12,996 nucleotides of DNA from Competibacteraceae bacterium UBA6584. GTDB taxonomy: Bacteria; Pseudomonadota; Gammaproteobacteria; Competibacterales; Competibacteraceae. Every line of letters starts with the position of its first letter. Positions within the stretch are counted from its first letter, which is position 1. The stretch lies in contig DJIW01000115.1 in the NCBI GenBank assembly GCA_002433805.1, forward strand, positions 2,244 to 15,239, given 5' to 3'. The notes beneath the pieces were generated by a model. The model was not told the origin of the DNA, did no database searches, and saw nothing but the letters and a program-made list of their open reading frames with translations. Shown here one piece after another: positions 1 through 6,393 of this stretch. A program made the position numbers and the translations under genes.

Positions 1-291
1 GTTTTCTGCCTGCTCGGCGGAGCGCTGGCGTCCGGCGCGGCCAGCGCCGCCTGTCAGAGCGACGGCGATTGCAAACCGGGACTGCGCTGTCTGTTTGCCC
101 GCGAGCGCCCGGCCGGGGTCTGCGCCAGCACCGCGCCGTCGTTGGAGCCGATTACCTCCAAGGCCACCGCCATGGTCCCGCTGCACCAGCGCGGCGGAAC
201 CGGGTTTCCGTGTCAGTTCACCCAGGATTGCCTGCCGCGCCATGCCTGTTACAAGCTCGGCGCGCGACTGGAGGGGCAATGCTTCCGCTGA
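1..291 (+). CDS. Small secreted cysteine-rich protein, 5' end outside the window
   Basis: Frame 1 is open from the first base to a TGA at 289-291, giving 96 visible residues; the start codon lies upstream of the window. Residues 1-17 are hydrophobic and small (ending ASGAASA), like the end of a Sec signal peptide, so the mature protein probably begins near residue 17 or 18 and is periplasmic or secreted. The rest holds two copies of one pattern, C-x5-C-x5-C-x10-C, at Cys18/24/30/41 and Cys71/77/83/94, joined by a cysteine-free linker of 29 residues. Both copies have Asp just before the second Cys. This resembles small disulfide modules of the Dickkopf/colipase-like type, but I do not recognise the family. 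It converges on the exporter gene at 317-1030 and may have nothing to do with the polysaccharide locus. The reading frame is well supported; the function is unknown. Confidence 0.75.
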   Translation, partial: VFCLLGGALASGAASAACQSDGDCKPGLRCLFARERPAGVCASTAPSLEPITSKATAMVPLHQRGGTGFPCQFTQDCLPRHACYKLGARLEGQCFR

Positions 292-304
292 GATCGGCCA
301 ATCC

Positions 305-317
305 GCCGCGTTGCGGC
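305..317. terminator. Weak hairpin between convergent genes
   Basis: GCCGC at 305-309 and GCGGC at 313-317 form a perfect 5-bp stem with a GTT loop, in the 25-base gap between two convergent stop codons. The position suits a bidirectional terminator, but there is no T-tract on either strand and such short G+C stems are common here, so this is only tentative. Confidence 0.2.
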
Positions 318-1030
318 TACAGATTGGGTCTGATGTCGCGGTTGAGGGTGTAGCCGAAGCTGCTCGAAAACGCCAGATTGTTATAAAGCAGCTGCTGGAT
401 CCAAAGATTGACCTCGGCCAGATTGGAACGCGGCACGAAGACCACGTCGAAGCGGTGCAGCGGCACATCCTTTTCTTCGCCGCCTTCGAGGATTTTGCGG
501 ACGTTGACCACTTTCAGCATCGGCTTGTCTTGGCGGGTTCTCCGGATCAGGATCACCCGGTCCGGCCGCCCGGTTTCGCGAAATCCGCCCGCTTCCATGA
601 CACCTTCCAGCACCCCCATCCCATGCGCCAGTTTGAGCACGCCGGCCCGCTGGACCTCGCCGCCGACGTAGATGATCTCGGAGCTGAACATCCGGGGCAC
701 CACCACCGCCTCGGGATGCCGGAATTCGGTGGCGTAGCGCTGGCGCAGTTCCTCGGCGATATCGCTGGGGGTCCGGTTCAAGACCTGGACCGGTCCGATC
801 AGCGACAGGTGGATCAGACCGTCCGGAGCGACGATCACCCGGTCGCTGAATTCCGGGTTATAGATCAGTTTGACGTCCAATTCGTCGCCCGGCAGGAAAC
901 CATATTGGGGAATTTCATCGCGCCATGTCTCAAAACCGGCCGGCTGATGTTCCTTGGGGCTCATCGGAGAAACACAAGCTCCTACCGCCAGACATAAAAT
1001 CAACGTCAAGATGCGAAACTGTTGGGACAT
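317..1030 (-). CDS. Wza/GumB-like polysaccharide export lipoprotein
   Basis: This 237-residue protein is a member of the outer-membrane polysaccharide export family, which forms the channel for capsule or exopolysaccharide. The N-terminus is a lipoprotein signal with lipobox VGAC, lipidated Cys19. Residues about 43-115 match the polysaccharide-export domain (GFLPGDELDV, then VIVAPDGLIHLSLIG). Residues about 118-165 are one SLBB-type beta-grasp domain (YVGGEVQRAGVL, then EAGGF). The C-terminus (NLAEVNLWIQQLLYNNL) looks like the amphipathic helix that spans the outer membrane in this family. It is much shorter than E. coli Wza (about 380 residues) and resembles compact single-SLBB members such as GumB. 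It is transcribed divergently from the co-polymerase gene at 1133, its expected periplasmic partner. I see no good ribosome binding site before the ATG at 1030, but the signal peptide fixes the start. Confidence 0.9.
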   Translation of the reverse strand: MSQQFRILTLILCLAVGACVSPMSPKEHQPAGFETWRDEIPQYGFLPGDELDVKLIYNPEFSDRVIVAPDGLIHLSLIGPVQVLNRTPSDIAEELRQRYATEFRHPEAVVVPRMFSSEIIYVGGEVQRAGVLKLAHGMGVLEGVMEAGGFRETGRPDRVILIRRTRQDKPMLKVVNVRKILEGGEEKDVPLHRFDVVFVPRSNLAEVNLWIQQLLYNNLAFSSSFGYTLNRDIRPNL

Positions 1031-1132
1031 TTGTACTATTTCATGTTTATTTGAACATTATCAATTAAGATTAGGCGATCCGCCCGGTCTTGCCAATGGC
1101 CATGACCGGTCCATTTCCGACGAGCCAGCCGC
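1031..1132. promoter_or_regulatory. Divergent promoter region, exporter / co-polymerase operon
   Basis: This 102-base gap separates two divergent start codons and must hold the promoters for the exporter (leftward) and the co-polymerase, flippase and polymerase operon (rightward). Bases about 1030-1075 are strikingly A+T-rich against G+C-rich surroundings. I could not find a convincing -35/-10 pair: GATAAT on the minus strand is a fair -10 match but has no good -35. CCGGTC occurs at 1084-1089 and again at 1106-1111, 22 bp apart, the second inside the palindrome GACCGGTC (1104-1111). Confidence 0.55.
1043..1058. promoter_or_regulatory. 16-bp dyad, possible operator
   Basis: ATGTT (1043-1047) and AACAT (1054-1058) form a perfect 5-bp inverted repeat around a 6-base spacer within the A+T-rich part of the divergent gap. 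The 5-6-5 geometry suits a dimeric regulator. A dyad of the same geometry but different sequence lies in the other divergent gap at 8263-8278. Short A+T-rich dyads arise by chance, so confidence is low. Confidence 0.25.
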
Positions 1133-2776
1133 ATGAATTCTCCCGAAATTGTGACCGAACCCGAGATTCGCGCCAGCAACGGACCACGCCTGACCCCGCT
1201 CGCGCCCCACGTCGCTTCCCGCCACACCATGCGCGATGTGCTGATCGTGGTTTTCCGCGAACGGCGGCTGATCTTGCTGACCTTCGGCCTGATCGTGGCC
1301 CTGGGCCTGCTGGCGGCCTTGAAGCTGGGGACGGTCTATACCGCCGAGGCTCGGTTGCTGGTGTTGCCGAGCCGGGATTACGTGCTGCGCCAAGATGTCG
1401 GTGAAACCGGCGTGAACATGGCGCTCGGCGACGATCGGATCGTGCGCTCGGAGACCGAGATTTTCAACAATTCGCAGTTGGTCGAGCGGGTGATCGAGGA
1501 TCTAGGTTTGGAGCGGCTGTATCCGGATATCGACGCCGGCGCCGGCGCTCAGGGCGCCTGGCCGGTCCGCGCCTGGCGGACCGTGCTCGGCTGGTTCGGC
1601 GCGGCGAATCCTGCCGGCGCGCCACCGAGCGCCGCCGCGCCGGCAAACGAGCGGGAACGCAAGCGCCTCAATCAAGCGGTGGTGCGGTTCATCTCCAAAT
1701 TGGAAGTATTGCCGGTCAAGGATTCCAGCGTCATTCATCTCACCTTTTCCCATCCCGACGCCGCAGTGGCGGCCGAAGCGCTCAACCGGCTGATCCTGGC
1801 GTATTTGGAACAGCGTTATGAGGTGTTCTCGCTGTCGCGCTCGCAAGTCTTCAACCAGCAGCGCGACAATTTCGCCCAGCGCCTCGGCAAGGCCGAGCAA
1901 GACTTGGAAGCCTTCAAGCTGCAACACGATTTCAGCGCCTTCGCCGATCAGAAAACGATGGTGTTGCGCCAGCAAGCGGAAATCCAGAACGACAAGCTGG
2001 ATACCGGCACGCGCTTGCGGGAAATCGAGGGGCGGCTCGCCGCCATTCGCGAGCAGCTCAATACGGTGCCGAAAGATATCGAACTGTACGCGGAAAGCGG
2101 CCAGCAAGACGCCCGCGACACCGCCCGCGCCACGCTGGTGACGCTCGAAGCCCGCCGCAACGAGCTGCTGACCAAATTCAGCGAGACCAGCCGGTTTATC
2201 ACCGATCTGGACCAGCAGATCGCCAAGCTGCGCGCCATCATCAGCGCGACCCTGCCCAAGGAATCGGTCAACCGCCGCAGCGGCCGCAACCCGCTGTATG
2301 ACGAATTGAGCACCGAACAGGTCCGCCGCGAGAACGAAGCCGCCGCGCTGCGCGCCCGCCAGAAGTCGCTGGATGGCCAGCTGGCGCGCATCACCGAACG
2401 GCTGGGGTCGTTCGACCGGCTGGAGCGCGATTTCAACACCCTGATGCTGCAGCGGACTTTGCTGGAGAAAAACTTGCAGATTTACGCCCAGAAGGCCGAG
2501 GAAGCCTTGATTCAGGAAGAACTGGACCGGCAAAAAACCGCCAACGTGCGGGTGATCGAGCAGGCGCAAATCCCGCGCGAGGGCAAATCGTTGCGCTGGA
2601 TGGTGCTGGGGCTGTCCTTGGTGGGCGGATTGGTCGCGGCCTTGGCGCTGGCGTTTTTGAAGGATTTTTTCCGCGAGGTGCTGGTCTCGCCGGAGGATAC
2701 CGAGCGGGTGTTGGGCTTGCCGGTGCTGGTGGCGGTGCCGCTGAAAGCCGCGCCAACGAGGCCGGCCCACGCCTGA
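1133..2776 (+). CDS. Wzc/GumC-type polysaccharide co-polymerase without kinase domain
   Basis: This inner-membrane protein (547 residues) has the Wzz/GumC architecture that sets polysaccharide chain length and docks onto the outer-membrane exporter. A cytoplasmic N-terminus (about 1-45) leads to TM1 (about 46-65). A Wzz-type domain follows (YTAEARLLVLPSRDYVL, then RSETEIFNNSQLVERVIEDL). Then come an Ala/Pro-rich insert near 155-180, a long periplasmic coiled coil (about 225-465, rich in Glu, Gln, Arg and Leu), and TM2 (about 487-508). After TM2 it keeps the EDTERVLGLPVLVAVP segment that precedes the kinase domain in fused proteins such as Wzc or ExoP, then ends within about 12 residues. A kinase-like partner is encoded separately at 6390-7163. 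The start at 1133 leaves a plausible cytoplasmic tail but has only a weak ribosome binding site. The next gene starts 13 bases after its stop. Confidence 0.9.
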   Translation: MNSPEIVTEPEIRASNGPRLTPLAPHVASRHTMRDVLIVVFRERRLILLTFGLIVALGLLAALKLGTVYTAEARLLVLPSRDYVLRQDVGETGVNMALGDDRIVRSETEIFNNSQLVERVIEDLGLERLYPDIDAGAGAQGAWPVRAWRTVLGWFGAANPAGAPPSAAAPANERERKRLNQAVVRFISKLEVLPVKDSSVIHLTFSHPDAAVAAEALNRLILAYLEQRYEVFSLSRSQVFNQQRDNFAQRLGKAEQDLEAFKLQHDFSAFADQKTMVLRQQAEIQNDKLDTGTRLREIEGRLAAIREQLNTVPKDIELYAESGQQDARDTARATLVTLEARRNELLTKFSETSRFITDLDQQIAKLRAIISATLPKESVNRRSGRNPLYDELSTEQVRRENEAAALRARQKSLDGQLARITERLGSFDRLERDFNTLMLQRTLLEKNLQIYAQKAEEALIQEELDRQKTANVRVIEQAQIPREGKSLRWMVLGLSLVGGLVAALALAFLKDFFREVLVSPEDTERVLGLPVLVAVPLKAAPTRPAHA

Positions 2777-2789
2777 ACCGACGCGACTC

Positions 2790-4232
2790 ATGGCCCCGCC
2801 CCAACTCCAGCGCCTGCTGGCGGGCTATTTGCCCATCAATCTGTTGCAAGCCGTCGTCACCCTGGGGGCGGTGATGGTGTTCAGCCGGCTGCTGACGCCG
2901 GCGGAGTACGGTCATTACGCCTTGGCCGTGACGCTGATGCTCTGGTTGCAAACGCTGATGTTCTATTGGTTGCAAACCGGCATCGGCCGCTTTCACGACA
3001 CTGCCCGCGACGCCGGCCATTTACCCCGAATGTTGACGACCGTCTACGCCGCCGCCGTCCCCATCATCCTGCTAACAGCGGGGTTCGGATGGCTGATCGC
3101 CGAGTTCAGCGACTATCGAGGGCTCATTCTGGCGGGATTGGCGGCGTTGCTGACCCGCGCGCTGTTCGCCATCGGGCTGGATTTGCATCGCGCCGCGCAT
3201 CGGGTGCGCCGCTTTGCTTGGCTGGAAGGTCTTCAGTACGTATTCAGCTTGTTGCTGGGCATCGCGTTCGCCGTCGGTTTCGACTGGGGCGCGATAGCCC
3301 CGTTGCTGGGGCTGGCCTTGGGCAATCTGATCGTTTTACTGGCGGATTTGCCTTATCTGGCGCGCCAGGCGGACGGATGGGTCGGTTCTTGGGAAGATGC
3401 GCGGCTGCTGGCCGGTTACGGTCTGCCGTTGACTTTGTCTTATCTGTTCAGTTTGGTGGTGGCCGGTTCCGACCGTTTCTTCATCGCTTGGCTGATGGAC
3501 GAAAGCGCGGTCGGCGTTTACGCCGTGGCCTACGCACTGTCCGACCGGACATTGAGCATCCTGTTTAACTGGGTGGGGATGGCCACGGTGCCGCTGGCGT
3601 TTTCCGCGCTGGCGAGCGGCGGGGAAGACGCGGCCCGTCGGGTGATGGGCGATGCGGTCAGAAATCTGATATTGCTGGCGCTGCCCGCCGCCGTCGGGCT
3701 GGCCGCCGCCGCTCCGCAGCTGGCGGCGGTGTTGGTGGGGCCCGACTTTCGGGCGACCACCAAGCATATCGTGCCCTGGATCGCGCTGGCGGGGGTGTTG
3801 AACGGCGCGATGGTGCATTACGCCGCCCATGCCTTTCTAATCGTCCGCCGCACCCGCGCGTTATTGCTGACCACGGTGCTGGCGGCGGCGGTCAATGTCG
3901 CGCTCAACCTGTCGCTGATTCCGATCTGGGGCCTGGATGGGGCCATCGCCGCCACGATTGTCGCCTATGCCGTCGGGCTGGCCGCGCGCCTGTTGCTGAT
4001 GCGCAAGCGGTTCCCGATTCCGCTGGCGTTGCCTGACTTGTTGAAGGGGCTGAGCGCCTGCGGGCTGATGTGGTTGGCGCTGGCGGCGATTCCCTGGCCA
4101 CCGACGTGGTTCGGTTTGCTGGGAGTCGTGGTGCTGGGGATAGCGGTGTATGCGGCAGCGGCCTTGCTGCTGAACGTGTCCGGGGCGCGGCGTTGGCTGC
4201 CGGTCCGCGCTTCCGGGCGGGGCGCGGGTTGA
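2790..4232 (+). CDS. Wzx-like polysaccharide flippase (MOP superfamily)
   Basis: This 480-residue, very hydrophobic protein has about 12-14 predicted membrane segments and belongs to the polysaccharide-transporter branch of the MOP (MATE-like) superfamily. The family moves undecaprenyl-linked repeat units from the cytoplasmic to the periplasmic face. Visible signatures are the N-terminal FSRLLTPAEYGHYALA (residues 31-46), typical of Wzx-type flippases, and scattered charged residues within membrane segments (for example the GSDRFF motif near 226-231). The size is normal for the family. It lies 13 bases after the co-polymerase stop, and its TGA shares a base with the ATG of the next gene (TGATG at 4230-4234), so it sits in the middle of a co-polymerase, flippase, polymerase operon. 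I see no clear Shine-Dalgarno before the ATG at 2790. The linked-lipid substrate cannot be read from sequence. Confidence 0.9.
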   Translation: MAPPQLQRLLAGYLPINLLQAVVTLGAVMVFSRLLTPAEYGHYALAVTLMLWLQTLMFYWLQTGIGRFHDTARDAGHLPRMLTTVYAAAVPIILLTAGFGWLIAEFSDYRGLILAGLAALLTRALFAIGLDLHRAAHRVRRFAWLEGLQYVFSLLLGIAFAVGFDWGAIAPLLGLALGNLIVLLADLPYLARQADGWVGSWEDARLLAGYGLPLTLSYLFSLVVAGSDRFFIAWLMDESAVGVYAVAYALSDRTLSILFNWVGMATVPLAFSALASGGEDAARRVMGDAVRNLILLALPAAVGLAAAAPQLAAVLVGPDFRATTKHIVPWIALAGVLNGAMVHYAAHAFLIVRRTRALLLTTVLAAAVNVALNLSLIPIWGLDGAIAATIVAYAVGLAARLLLMRKRFPIPLALPDLLKGLSACGLMWLALAAIPWPPTWFGLLGVVVLGIAVYAAAALLLNVSGARRWLPVRASGRGAG

Positions 4233-5680
4233 TGGCGGCGCTCCGGCCGACGCCAGGGCCTTGGCGCTCCGCGTTCCTGTTGCGCCCGGCCGCGCCGGCG
4301 TCGGTCGTCGCCGAACAGCGGAGCGATGATCGCTGGCGGTGGCCTCTGGCGCTGGGCTGTCTCGGTTTGATCCTGTATTTGCTGCTGTCCGACAATTTGC
4401 TGGTCACTCTCGGCATTCCCTACAACGTGCCGCGCGGCGCGTTTCCCTTCAAGATCCATCCGGGCAGTTATTGCATCGCGCTGGGTTTTCTCCTGCTGTT
4501 GCGCGGCAATCCCTGGCAGCGGCTGGTGCGGTTGTTTCGGCTGTCGCCGCCTCTGACCGCGCTGGCGCTGGTCACGACCGCGATCATGTTCTACGCGCTC
4601 GCCCAGTTTGGCGCGTCCGGGGCCGGATTTTTTGTCGATACCTGGCTGGCTCCGGCGCTGTTGGGGTTGATCGTGTTGCAAGCGCCGATGGGCCGGCGGC
4701 CGGTGGTGTTCTGGATCGTGCTGTGGCTGTCGGTGGCGAACGCCTTGATCGGCATCGGCGAGGCCGCTGCGGGCAACCGGCTGGTGCCGTACATGGCCGG
4801 CGACAAGCTGCTGGTCGAGGAATTCTTTCGCGCCACCGCCCTGGGGGGGCATCCGCTGACCAATGCCCTGCGCACGGCGGTGCTGATTTTCGTGGTGTTG
4901 GTGTTGCCGGTCCGTTCCCGCTTGCTGTTAGTCCCGCTGTTCGCGGTGTCGCTGCTGGCCTTCGGCAGCCGCTCGGCGCTGGCGAGCACGCTGATGCTGC
5001 TGTTCGCTTGGGGCGTGGTGGCCTTCATGCGCGGCATCGTCTCCCGGCATTTCGATCCCCGCCTCGCGCTGGGCATTCCGCTGGCCGTGTTGGTGTTGCC
5101 GGCGGCGGTCGCGGCGATGGCTTTGGGTTTGGGTTTGGGCGAGCGGGTGTTTCAGGAATTTTATTGGGACGACAGCGCCCAATCGCGCCTGCTCGCGTTT
5201 CAAATCTTCCGCTTTCCGAATGTGGACGAGCTGTTATGGGGGATGGGGCCGTCGCGGATCGACTGGGCGCTCGATCATCTCAAAAGCTCCACGACCCTAA
5301 ACGACATCGAGAATTTTTGGATTTTATTGATGCTGCAGGTGGGGATCGTCCCCTTTGTTTTCTTGGCCGGTTCGCTGTTGGCGACCTTATGGAGTCTGTC
5401 GCGGGCGGGATCGACGCCGCTCAAGTTGGGGGCTTTATTGTTCTTGATCCTCGCGTCCGGCAGCAATTCCCTGGCCACCAAGACCCAAAGCTTGGCGGTT
5501 CTGGTGGCGATGTTGACCGGCGCGGCCGCCATCGCGCAGCAACGCAAAGGGTCCGGCGAGCCGAGCGCTGCGGCCGTCGGCCAGGCGCGGGAGCCGCTTG
5601 AGGCGCATCCCATCGCCGCTTCTCGGCGCAGCGGGTTCCAGCTGCTCTATCGCGCCCGAGCGAACGGCAACGGCGGCTGA
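4232..5680 (+). CDS. Wzy/O-antigen-ligase-like polysaccharide polymerase
   Basis: This predicted integral inner-membrane protein (482 residues) probably polymerises or ligates polysaccharide repeat units on the periplasmic side. I chose the ATG at 4232 because it overlaps the flippase stop (TGATG), a usual coupling arrangement; the frame is open further upstream but only as antisense-like shadow over the flippase. About ten to twelve hydrophobic segments begin near residue 40. FGSRSALAS (244-252) matches the Wzy_C/WaaL family core. The hydrophilic segment at about 310-365 (WDDSAQSRLLAFQIF, then LNDIENFWILLML) matches the large periplasmic loop before the last helices. A soluble tail of about 45 residues closes the protein. 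Wzy and WaaL relatives cannot be told apart by sequence; the flippase and co-polymerase next to it favour a polymerase. It ends 8 bases before the convergent gene at 5689-6393. Confidence 0.82.
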   Translation: MAALRPTPGPWRSAFLLRPAAPASVVAEQRSDDRWRWPLALGCLGLILYLLLSDNLLVTLGIPYNVPRGAFPFKIHPGSYCIALGFLLLLRGNPWQRLVRLFRLSPPLTALALVTTAIMFYALAQFGASGAGFFVDTWLAPALLGLIVLQAPMGRRPVVFWIVLWLSVANALIGIGEAAAGNRLVPYMAGDKLLVEEFFRATALGGHPLTNALRTAVLIFVVLVLPVRSRLLLVPLFAVSLLAFGSRSALASTLMLLFAWGVVAFMRGIVSRHFDPRLALGIPLAVLVLPAAVAAMALGLGLGERVFQEFYWDDSAQSRLLAFQIFRFPNVDELLWGMGPSRIDWALDHLKSSTTLNDIENFWILLMLQVGIVPFVFLAGSLLATLWSLSRAGSTPLKLGALLFLILASGSNSLATKTQSLAVLVAMLTGAAAIAQQRKGSGEPSAAAVGQAREPLEAHPIAASRRSGFQLLYRARANGNGG

Positions 5681-5688
5681 AACCGACT

Positions 5689-6393
5689 TCAGTCGATCTT
5701 GTTGTCCCACATATTGAACAAGCCCACCTCCATTCGGTAGGCGCCGTCCAGGGTCACCACGGTCAGTTCCATTGGAGTGTGGCGGGCGGCGAGCGAGCCG
5801 TCGTCGCCGATGTAGAGATCGACGACTTCATGGCGTGGAGGGTTGAAACCGGCGATATTGCCGTCGGCCCGGTTGATCCGCCGGCCGTTGTGAATCACTT
5901 GCAACAGCGGATAAGAGCTGTTGGGCAGGGTGTCCCAACGCCGGAACGGCTGGCCCTTGGCTTGCAGGATCATCGCCGTGATGTAAAAGCCGCCGCCTCG
6001 ACCGATGTAAAACCCCAGATTGCGAGCGTTCATCCGCAGCCAGGTGTCGGGGATGCCGTCGCCGACGAAGGAGCGGGTGGGAGACGCCAGATCGCGGCCG
6101 ATTTCCCGTCCGACCAGATAGACGAAGGGCGGCGAGGGGTCTTGCTGGTCGTCCCGGCCGACGAAGGAGTGGGAGCGGCGGGGCGGGTCGGGACTGAGTT
6201 CGCCGCGCACGTCCTCGTGCACGTTCAAGGGCTCGCGCGGCAGGTTGTGCGGGACGTTCTGGTAGGTAGGCACGTCCTCGATGAACTTGTCCGCGATCTG
6301 GCCCAGCGCCGGAACTGCCGCGCCGAGCAGGCCGCCGGCCAGCAGGGCGCTCGCTTGAAGCCAAAGCCGAAAGCGGCGAAGGGTAGGGCTCAT
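5689..6393 (-). CDS. Secreted protein of unknown function in the polysaccharide locus
   Basis: I do not recognise this 234-residue protein. The ATG at 6393 is chosen because it forms an ATGA overlap with the stop of the kinase-like gene, and it gives a clean signal peptide: basic MSPTLRRFR, hydrophobic core to about residue 28, likely cleavage after AVPALG near 31. An in-frame ATG nine codons upstream would only lengthen the N-region. The mature part (about 203 residues) has no cysteine and no further membrane helix. The first half is rich in Pro, Arg and Asp and contains SFVG twice (77-80, 108-111). The second copy runs into GDGIPDTWL, which resembles the DGIPD calcium-binding motif of thrombospondin type 3-like repeats, but only one copy is present. 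The C-terminal half looks like beta strands (EVVDLYIGDDGS, MELTVVTLDGAYRMEVGLF). Its context suggests a periplasmic or surface accessory for the polysaccharide. Confidence 0.8.
   Translation of the reverse strand: MSPTLRRFRLWLQASALLAGGLLGAAVPALGQIADKFIEDVPTYQNVPHNLPREPLNVHEDVRGELSPDPPRRSHSFVGRDDQQDPSPPFVYLVGREIGRDLASPTRSFVGDGIPDTWLRMNARNLGFYIGRGGGFYITAMILQAKGQPFRRWDTLPNSSYPLLQVIHNGRRINRADGNIAGFNPPRHEVVDLYIGDDGSLAARHTPMELTVVTLDGAYRMEVGLFNMWDNKID

Noticed and set aside
95..997. Long + strand open frame (300 codons) across the exporter gene
   Set aside because: It is the antisense of a clear export lipoprotein, its product is rich in His, Arg, Asp and Gln with no domain, and such shadows are common in G+C-rich DNA.
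1028..1080. Sigma70 or sigma54 promoter matches in the first divergent gap
   Set aside because: GATAAT has no partner -35 at a usual distance, and the TTGGCA-like stretch on the minus strand lacks the matching GC element of sigma54 sites.
1563..1583. 8-bp G+C inverted repeat with a 5-base loop inside the co-polymerase
   Set aside because: It lies in the middle of a coding region, and stems of this size are expected by chance at this base composition.
1502..2791. 429-codon minus-strand frame opposite the co-polymerase
   Set aside because: The + strand frame has a full Wzz/GumC architecture; the antisense product is Gln/Arg/His-rich with no recognisable fold.
4070..4231. Upstream extension of the polymerase frame
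   Set aside because: The extra 54 codons lie inside the flippase gene and give an Arg/Gly-rich segment unlike the family; the TGATG overlap at 4232 is a better start.
3965..4852. 295-codon minus-strand frame over the flippase/polymerase junction
   Set aside because: It crosses two well-supported membrane-protein genes and encodes low-complexity Arg/Gln/His sequence.
5122..5139. Three tandem TTTGGG units
   Set aside because: Six-base units in frame encode Leu-Gly within a membrane helix; length changes would not shift the frame, so phase variation is unlikely.
5684..5695. CGACTTCAGTCG symmetry between the convergent polymerase and orphan genes
   Set aside because: Only a 4-bp stem with a 4-base loop is possible, without a T-tract, so it is not credible as a terminator.
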